Of a stretch of 11,109 nt of DNA, positions 5,626 to 11,109 are shown piece after piece. Each line of letters starts with the position of its first letter. Positions within the stretch are counted from its first letter, which is position 1. Position numbers and translations under genes: made by a program. The DNA is taken from NCBI GenBank assembly GCA_900770685.1, contig CAAGLC010000091.1, positions 1-11,109 on the forward strand, written 5' to 3'. The notes beneath the pieces were generated by a model. The model saw only the letters and a list, made by a program, of their open reading frames with translations, did not search any database and was not told where the DNA came from. Source of the stretch: Clostridia bacterium. GTDB lineage: Bacteria; Bacillota; Clostridia; Christensenellales; Borkfalkiaceae.

Positions 5626-6407
5626 TGATTTTAACAGCCGATTATCATACCCATACCGTTTTTTCTCACGGTAAGGGTAATATTTTGGACAACGCTAACG
5701 TTGCTAAAAATAAAGGTTTAATTCAGGTGGGGATATCTGACCATGGATTTTCCCATCCTGCCTTCGGCTTGAGCACTAGAAAACTTCCTAAGATGAGAAA
5801 ATTATGCGACGAAGCTAGTTCTTTAACGAAAGTAGAGGTTCTTTTAGGTATAGAATCAAATATAATTGGAGTTGATGGGACAACCGATTTAAATCCTAAA
5901 AATTACGATTATTTCGATATATTTTTAGCGGGAATTCATAAATTCGTTCTTTACAAGGTGGGAACTGCTTTTTCACTTTTCGTTCCCAATTTCTTTTATT
6001 CTACATTAAAAAAGAAAGACGTTCCAAAAAGTTTAATTAAAGAAAATACAAAAACCTACGTAAACGTAATAAAAAATAATCCTGTTGACGTTATAACTCA
6101 TTTAAATTTTTGTTGTTATGCAGATCCGGTTGAAGTTGCTAAAGCCGCGTCGGACTATGGTACTTATATAGAGTTAAACTCAAAAAAAGTTCACTTGACC
6201 GATTGTGAATTATCGGATATCGTAGCAAAAACTTCGGTAAATTTTGTTATAGATTCTGACGCTCATCGTCCCGATTTAGTTGGTGACTATTCTTTGGTGT
6301 TGGACACGTTTAAGAGAATAGATATTGATGAAAACAGAATTCACAACGTGAACGGTCGATTGCCGACTTTTAGATTTAAAAAATTTAAGGAGAAGGCTGG
6401 CGCATGA
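5625..6407 (+). CDS. PHP-domain metal-dependent phosphoesterase, YcdX-like
   Basis: This is a 260-aa stand-alone PHP (polymerase and histidinol phosphatase) domain. All nine ligands known from the trinuclear metal site of E. coli YcdX can be placed in order: His8 and His10 (DYHTHT), His15 (FSHG), Asp39-His40 (SDHG, with His40 matching), Glu77 (GIESN), His105 (GIHK), His159 (THLN), Asp212 and His214 (SDAHR). The protein is therefore likely an active hydrolase acting on a phosphoester; the substrate is not known. It starts within the murB stop (1-bp overlap) and its TGA overlaps the whiA ATG by 4 bp. A PHP protein between murB and whiA is a recurrent Clostridia arrangement, and it may relate to wall or nucleotide metabolism, but this is only context. 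It is not the polymerase-bound PHP domain, which is separately present in dnaE. Confidence 0.9.
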   Translation: MILTADYHTHTVFSHGKGNILDNANVAKNKGLIQVGISDHGFSHPAFGLSTRKLPKMRKLCDEASSLTKVEVLLGIESNIIGVDGTTDLNPKNYDYFDIFLAGIHKFVLYKVGTAFSLFVPNFFYSTLKKKDVPKSLIKENTKTYVNVIKNNPVDVITHLNFCCYADPVEVAKAASDYGTYIELNSKKVHLTDCELSDIVAKTSVNFVIDSDAHRPDLVGDYSLVLDTFKRIDIDENRIHNVNGRLPTFRFKKFKEKAGA

Positions 6408-7369
6408 ATTTCGGTGAAACGATAAAAAAAGAAATCATATCAAAGCCTATTAAAGAATTACATTGTAAAAAAGCCTTTCTAGCCGGAATAATTAGAGGCT
6501 CTGGCGTTTTGTTTGATAATAATGGCGAAATAGCTCTATCTTTTAAATTGAATAAAGAAGAAACGGCGTATTTGGTTTCAAATTTAATTGAAAGCATTTT
6601 TGATTATAGTGTTAGAGAGTTTTCCGTTTACGAGGACAAGCTTAACAAAAAAGACGTTTTTGAGATTGTTATTACGGGCGAAAAAACGGTTGAAATATTA
6701 AAGGATTTAGAAATTCTTTTAAGTTCTGATAGCGATTATATCGTTAATTTTAATTTCTATGGAAAACTTACCGAGAAGGAGTGTTGTTTTAGGTCTTTTT
6801 TAAGAGGCTTATTCGTAACTTCAGGCGTGTGTCTTGTTCCTGAGTTTAGCGAAGGGAAACGTAACACTAAATATCACTTTGAGATAGTATTTTCTCACTC
6901 TGAACCAGCAGTTGCAACTAGTGGAAAATTACTTAATCATAAAATTGTTCCTAAAATTTTACGTAGAAAGGATAGTTTCGTTTTATATTTAAAAAGCGCA
7001 GAAAGTATAAAAGACTTTTTAGCTTTTATTCAAGTTCCGGTATCGGTATTAAAGTTAACCGATTTAATTATTAATAGAGAACTGATTAACGATACCAACC
7101 GTCGCATGAATTGTGATTTGGGTAACGTTAACAAACAGGTTGAAGCCTCGCAAAAGCAGATTGACGCTATTAAATTAATTGATGAAAAGATTAAACTTTC
7201 ATCATTGGACGATAAACTTAAAAAAGTTTGCGAGGCAAGGCTTAATAATCCGGAAGAAACGTTATTAGAGCTTGCCGAAAGGTTAGGCATTTCAAAAAGT
7301 TGTTTGAATCATAGGTTGAGAAAAATTATAGAAATTTCAAATGAGTTAAAGGGGTCTAAAAATGACTGA
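6404..7369 (+). CDS. whiA: Sporulation/division DNA-binding protein WhiA
   Basis: WhiA combines a degenerate LAGLIDADG homing-endonuclease-like fold with a C-terminal helix-turn-helix. At 321 aa it has the usual length. The two LAGLIDADG-type helices are seen as KAFLAGIIRGSG (23-34) and RSFLRGLFVTSG (130-141), without the acidic catalytic residues of true endonucleases. The hallmark NRRMNCDLGN stands at 232-241, and the terminal helix-turn-helix ETLLELAERLGISKSCLNHR covers about 285-304. In Streptomyces WhiA activates sporulation-division genes; in B. subtilis it binds the chromosome and affects division and segregation without being a clear regulator. The ATG lies in the stop of the PHP gene (ATGA), with AAGGAG about 10 bases upstream. 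It overlaps dnaE by 8 bp. The rapZ and yvcK genes normally just before whiA in many Bacillota are missing here. Confidence 0.95.
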   Translation: MNFGETIKKEIISKPIKELHCKKAFLAGIIRGSGVLFDNNGEIALSFKLNKEETAYLVSNLIESIFDYSVREFSVYEDKLNKKDVFEIVITGEKTVEILKDLEILLSSDSDYIVNFNFYGKLTEKECCFRSFLRGLFVTSGVCLVPEFSEGKRNTKYHFEIVFSHSEPAVATSGKLLNHKIVPKILRRKDSFVLYLKSAESIKDFLAFIQVPVSVLKLTDLIINRELINDTNRRMNCDLGNVNKQVEASQKQIDAIKLIDEKIKLSSLDDKLKKVCEARLNNPEETLLELAERLGISKSCLNHRLRKIIEISNELKGSKND

Positions 7370-10300
7370 CTTCGTACATTTACACGTTCATACTGAATAT
7401 AGCCTTTTAGATGGTGCAACTAGAATTGACCAAGTTTTTAAGGCTTTACGAAAGAAAAATATGCACGCATTAGCAATTACCGACCACGGGAATATGTTTG
7501 GAACGTTATATTTTGCTGAGTGTGCAAAAAAAGAATACCTTAAAGCGTTAAGCGAGGGAAAATCTGAAGAAGAAGCAAAAATGCAACCGATAATTGGTTG
7601 CGAGTTATACGTATGTAACGATTATAAAAAACAAGAAAGAGATTACGACCATTTAATTTTATTATGCAAGAATAAAAAAGGGTATAAAAATCTTATTAAA
7701 CTTGACTCAATAGCCTACGTTGACGGTTTTTATTATAAACCTAGAATCGACTATAAACTTTTAAGTGAACACACCGAGGGATTAGTGTGTCTTTCTGCAT
7801 GCCTTCAGGGACGAGTATCTAAGCGTTTAGTGCAAAACGATTACGAGGGGGCAAAGGAAGCCGCGTTAATGCTTAAGGAAATGTTTAAGGATGATTTCTA
7901 TATTGAGATTCAAGACCACGGTATTCCTGAGCAAAAAAGGATTAATCCTTTATTAATTAAATTAGCGAAAGAACTTGACGTACAACTCGTAGCAACTAAC
8001 GACGTTCATTATATTGAAAAGGAAGATTCGGAAGTACAAGACGTCGTTGCGTGTATTAGCACTAAATCAACTATCGACGATCCAACGAGATTTAAAATGG
8101 ATACCGACCAAGCCTATTTAAAAAGCGCAGAGGAAATGATGGAATTGTTTTCTTACGTTCCAGAGGCAATCCATAATACAGTTGTTATAGCGGATAAATG
8201 TAACGAAGAACCGATATTTGACTTAGACAATAAATGTGAGCCTATAAGAGACAACTCGTTAGTTCCAGGATACGTTCCAGACAACGGTCAAAGCGCTTAT
8301 GATTTTTTGAGAAATTTGGCTGAAGAAGGTCTTAAAAAAAGATATCCTATAATAACAAACGAAATACGAGAAAGATTCGAGTATGAAATTTCAACTATTC
8401 ATAAGATGGGATATATCGAGTACTATCTTATCGTTTGGGACTTTATTAACTATGCTAAAAGCATAGGTATTTCGGTAGGCGCTGGGAGAGGTAGTGGCGT
8501 TGGAAGTATAATCGCATATTCGGTTGGTATAACAGACGTTGATCCGTTAAAATACGATCTAGTTTTCGAAAGATTTTTAAACATTGAACGCGTAAGTATG
8601 CCTGACTTTGATATAGACTTTCAAGACGATAGACGTGAAGAAGTCGTTGAATACGTTAGAAATAAATACGGCGCAGATAGAGTTGCTCAAATCGTTACGT
8701 TTGGTACGCTTGCCGGTAGAGCTGCTATAAAAGATGTTGGTAGAGTTTTTAGAGTTCCTTATTCGGAAACGGACAAGGTTACTAAATTGATGGACGGCAA
8801 GGCTTCTATTAGTGAAACCTTCGGTTTTAAGAAAAATAAAGACGGCGAGGACGTTTCCGTTAGAGAATTAAAGGAAATGTATAACAACGACGAAACTGTA
8901 AAGAAAGTCGTGGATATGGCAATTCGAGTTGAAGATATGCCAAGGCAAACAGGAATGCACGCTGCAGGTGTTGTTATTTGTGCTAAACCGATTGCCGATA
9001 ATGTTCCTTTGCAGAGAAACGGCGATGACGTTACTACTCAGTTTGACATGAAAGAAGTTGAACAACTCGGCATGCTTAAAATGGATTTTCTTGGATTAAG
9101 AACTTTAACCGACGTTTCCAAAGCAAAACAATACGTTAAAGAAGATTTTGGAGTTGAATTAGATTTTCACGAACTAGGATATGAAGATCCAAACGTTTAT
9201 AATTTAATCGGCGAAGGTGAAACGGATGCAGTATTCCAACTTGAAAGTCCCGGTATGAAAAGATTTATGAGGGACTTAAAGCCTTCTACTTTTGAAGATA
9301 TTATAGCGGGTATTTCAATGTATCGTCCTGGTCCAATGGATTCTATTCCAACCTACGTTAAATATAAGCATAATCCCGAAACCATTAAGTATAAACATCC
9401 ACTTTTAGAACCTATTTTGAAAAACACCTATGGTGTGTTAATATATCAAGAGCAGGTTATGCAGATATGTCAAAAACTAGGCGGTTTCTCTTTAGGTCAA
9501 TCTGATATAGTTCGAAGAGCAATGGGTAAGAAAAACGCCGAAGAAATGGATAGACAAAAAAAGATATTTATTGACGGTGGAGTTAGTGAAAAAGGTGCTC
9601 CTATCGTTGGTGCAATCGCCAACGGCGTTCCGAAAGAAATAGCAAACGAAGTATTTGACGAAATGGCGGGGTTTGCTAAGTATGCTTTCAATAAATCACA
9701 CGCAGCGGCATATGCAGTATTATCCTATCAGACGGCATATTTAAAACATTATTATCCGATTGAGTTTTTTACCTCGATTCTTAACAATAGATTTGATAAA
9801 ATTGAGGAAACTTCAAAGTATTTAAATTATCTAAAGAGCAAAAATATAAGCGTACTTCCACCTGACATAAACAAAAGTTTTGCGTTTTTTAAATGTGAAA
9901 ACGGCGGAATAAGATTCGGATTGGTTGGCTTAAAGAACGTTGGACTCGGAGTTGTTAATCTTATCGTTGAAGAAAGATTGAAAAACGGTGAGTTTAAATC
10001 TTTTGCTGACTTCATTAATAGAACAATGCAATTTGGTATAAACAAAAGACTGGTTGAAAGTCTTATCTTGTCGGGTGCGTTCGATTGTTTTAATATTACC
10101 AGAAACGCACTTCACTCAGTTTATTCCGATTATATGGATAGGGTATCTGAAGTTAACAAGAAAAAGAACGAATTTCAAATTAGTCTTTTTGGCACTATAC
10201 TTAAAGAGGACGAAGGTCTTGAACTTGAGATTCCCAACTTGCCGGAGTTTTCTTCTAAACAAAAATTAATTATGGAGAAAAACGTTGTTGGCGTATATTT

Positions 10301-10916
10301 ATCTGGGCATCCTTTATCCGATTACGTTGAACAATTTAAGCATTTTTCGTTCAATACTAGTTATTTAGAGTACTTTATTGAAGACGAAGAGCACAATAAA
10401 ACTTATACCGAAATTAAGGACGGCGACTACGTGGTAATGGGTGGCATTATAAGCGAATATAAAAACCTTTCTACACGTGGTGGCGCAACTATGACTTTTG
10501 TTAAAATCGAAGACGTTCACGGTCAAATTGAAGTAATAGTATTTCCTAAGGTTTACGATAAAGTTAGGAGCGTTTTAAATGATGAAGAAATAGTTAGGGT
10601 TTCTGGCAAAATACAAATAAAAGACGGAATCCCCCAAATTATTGCAGATAATATGGAAAAACTAAACGTTTATACGGAAGAGAAACTTGAAGAGAAGGAG
10701 TTTTTGGGCTTAATACTTGATAAAGTAATTGAAGACAAAGTAAATGACGTTATCGATATTTTGTTGAATTATCCTGGCGATATTCAAGTTATAATGGCCA
10801 TTGGAGGCAAGAAGTTTAATTCCAATTGTTCGGTTAGATGGTGTGAAGGGTTAAAAACGGAACTGTCAACTTATTTTCAAGAAAAAGATATAATTATTTT
10901 CAAGAAAAAGGTGTAA
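7362..10916 (+). CDS. dnaE: DNA polymerase III subunit alpha (DnaE type)
   Basis: This 1184-aa C-family polymerase has the DnaE order rather than the PolC one: an N-terminal PHP domain with an intact-looking metal set (HLHVH 6-10, TDHGN 40-44, CELY 80-83, SACLQG 145-150, NDVHY 213-217), then the polymerase. GAGRGSG (373-379) lies in the palm, and PDFDIDF (414-420) carries catalytic Asp415 and Asp417, with the third acidic residue expected in the conserved stretch 562-575. TGMHAAGVVI (530-539), YQEQVMQI (695-702) and FNKSHAAAYAVLSYQ (776-790) are further hallmarks. QISLF (939-943) is a good beta-clamp-binding motif, followed by an OB domain at about 1023-1105. The ATG overlaps the whiA stop by 8 bp and is preceded by AAAGGGG. 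It lies in the classic whiA-dnaE-pfkA order. In Bacillota DnaE usually extends primers for PolC; whether PolC exists here cannot be seen. Confidence 0.97.
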   Translation: MTDFVHLHVHTEYSLLDGATRIDQVFKALRKKNMHALAITDHGNMFGTLYFAECAKKEYLKALSEGKSEEEAKMQPIIGCELYVCNDYKKQERDYDHLILLCKNKKGYKNLIKLDSIAYVDGFYYKPRIDYKLLSEHTEGLVCLSACLQGRVSKRLVQNDYEGAKEAALMLKEMFKDDFYIEIQDHGIPEQKRINPLLIKLAKELDVQLVATNDVHYIEKEDSEVQDVVACISTKSTIDDPTRFKMDTDQAYLKSAEEMMELFSYVPEAIHNTVVIADKCNEEPIFDLDNKCEPIRDNSLVPGYVPDNGQSAYDFLRNLAEEGLKKRYPIITNEIRERFEYEISTIHKMGYIEYYLIVWDFINYAKSIGISVGAGRGSGVGSIIAYSVGITDVDPLKYDLVFERFLNIERVSMPDFDIDFQDDRREEVVEYVRNKYGADRVAQIVTFGTLAGRAAIKDVGRVFRVPYSETDKVTKLMDGKASISETFGFKKNKDGEDVSVRELKEMYNNDETVKKVVDMAIRVEDMPRQTGMHAAGVVICAKPIADNVPLQRNGDDVTTQFDMKEVEQLGMLKMDFLGLRTLTDVSKAKQYVKEDFGVELDFHELGYEDPNVYNLIGEGETDAVFQLESPGMKRFMRDLKPSTFEDIIAGISMYRPGPMDSIPTYVKYKHNPETIKYKHPLLEPILKNTYGVLIYQEQVMQICQKLGGFSLGQSDIVRRAMGKKNAEEMDRQKKIFIDGGVSEKGAPIVGAIANGVPKEIANEVFDEMAGFAKYAFNKSHAAAYAVLSYQTAYLKHYYPIEFFTSILNNRFDKIEETSKYLNYLKSKNISVLPPDINKSFAFFKCENGGIRFGLVGLKNVGLGVVNLIVEERLKNGEFKSFADFINRTMQFGINKRLVESLILSGAFDCFNITRNALHSVYSDYMDRVSEVNKKKNEFQISLFGTILKEDEGLELEIPNLPEFSSKQKLIMEKNVVGVYLSGHPLSDYVEQFKHFSFNTSYLEYFIEDEEHNKTYTEIKDGDYVVMGGIISEYKNLSTRGGATMTFVKIEDVHGQIEVIVFPKVYDKVRSVLNDEEIVRVSGKIQIKDGIPQIIADNMEKLNVYTEEKLEEKEFLGLILDKVIEDKVNDVIDILLNYPGDIQVIMAIGGKKFNSNCSVRWCEGLKTELSTYFQEKDIIIFKKKV

Positions 10917-10931
10917 ACGATAGATATTTAT

Positions 10932-10974
10932 TTGCATTAATTTTTTGTTAATGTTAAAATATTTTATATAAAAT
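10932..10974 (+). promoter_or_regulatory. Probable promoter region of pfkA
   Basis: In the AT-rich gap after dnaE, TTGCAT (10932-10937) is 17 bp from TAAAAT (10955-10960). An overlapping alternative is TTGTTA (10945-10950) with TATAAA (10967-10972). Neither has a full consensus. No terminator hairpin is visible in the gap, so read-through from dnaE is also possible. Confidence 0.4.
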
Positions 10975-10995
10975 TTTGTAGAATAATGGTGGTCT

Positions 10996-11109
10996 ATGGA
11001 TAGAATTGCAGTGTTAACAAGTGGTGGCGACGCTCCAGGCATGAACGCCTGTATTAGAGCGGTAGTACGTACTGCTCTAAACAATAAAATGGATATATAC
11101 GGCGTTGAA
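10996..11109 (+). CDS. pfkA: 6-phosphofructokinase, N-terminal part (cut by the right window edge)
   Basis: Only the first 38 residues are present. They begin MDRIAVLTSGGDAPGMNACI and go on IRAVVR, the unmistakable ATP-binding opening of bacterial ATP-dependent 6-phosphofructokinase, with the GGD loop at residues 10-12 and PGMNA at 14-18. The enzyme phosphorylates fructose 6-phosphate to fructose 1,6-bisphosphate, the committed step of glycolysis. The ATG at 10996 follows a GGTGG element only 3 bases away, so initiation may be moderate. The order dnaE-pfkA is conserved in Bacillota, which supports the call. Whether it is the ATP- or PPi-dependent type cannot be decided because the deciding residues lie beyond the edge. 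Confidence 0.95.
   Translation, partial: MDRIAVLTSGGDAPGMNACIRAVVRTALNNKMDIYGVE

Noticed and set aside
10866..11084. Minus-strand open frame across the dnaE end and pfkA start
   Set aside because: It is antisense to two strongly recognised genes, has no promoter or ribosome binding site, and its sequence looks like a translation shadow.
1..11109. CRISPR array, tRNA or rRNA gene, insertion sequence or transposase
   Set aside because: No regularly spaced direct repeats, no tRNA cloverleaf with an acceptor/CCA context, no rRNA core sequences and no transposase motifs were seen on either strand.

Overview
The window looks like chromosomal DNA of an AT-rich, Gram-positive, Clostridia-like bacterium (Bacillota), probably an uncultured gut-type lineage. 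The evidence is strong AAGGAGGTGAT-type ribosome binding sites, TTGACA/TATAAT-like promoters, TAA/TAG/TGA stops in the standard code, and the gene order murB - PHP phosphoesterase - whiA - dnaE - pfkA, which is typical of Clostridia. The exact taxon cannot be fixed from the sequence alone.

Positions 1-1573 form a small accessory-looking unit. Two facing-away transcription units share a roughly 200-bp control region (451-653). Leftward it drives a 126-aa basic protein with an HxxxR motif (DUF4258-like, tentative), followed by a second gene cut by the window edge. Rightward it drives a 251-aa protein that reads as a ribbon-helix-helix plus WYL-domain regulator, with a 43-aa lysine-rich protein 1 bp downstream. 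A perfect rho-independent terminator closes the rightward unit. The control region carries two well-spaced sigma-A-type promoters, three copies of the heptamer GTAGACA (or its complement) and a 12-bp palindrome, so it looks like an autoregulated switch. This is the least explained part of the window.

Positions 1574-3683 hold a second, weaker terminator, then a membrane-anchored polysaccharide-deacetylase-like protein (YlxY type, with catalytic residues substituted) and an M16 zinc peptidase (MlpA/YmxG type). This pair matches the ylxY-mlpA pair known from Bacillus subtilis. A strong terminator follows.

Positions 3684-4683 hold an orphan secreted solute-binding-like protein with no Shine-Dalgarno sequence and no transporter genes beside it.

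Positions 4684-10916 are one tightly packed operon in which each gene overlaps the next by 1, 4 and 8 bp. The genes are murB (peptidoglycan precursor synthesis), a YcdX-like PHP metal-dependent phosphoesterase, whiA (division/chromosome-associated DNA-binding protein) and dnaE (replicative polymerase alpha subunit). The rapZ and yvcK genes that often precede whiA in Bacillota are absent here. After an AT-rich gap with a probable promoter, pfkA (6-phosphofructokinase) begins and runs off the right edge.

A striking codon-context pattern runs through the core genes: Asn, Asp, Tyr and His codons end in C almost only when the next codon begins with G. The leftward 126-aa gene does not follow it, which fits a more recent arrival.
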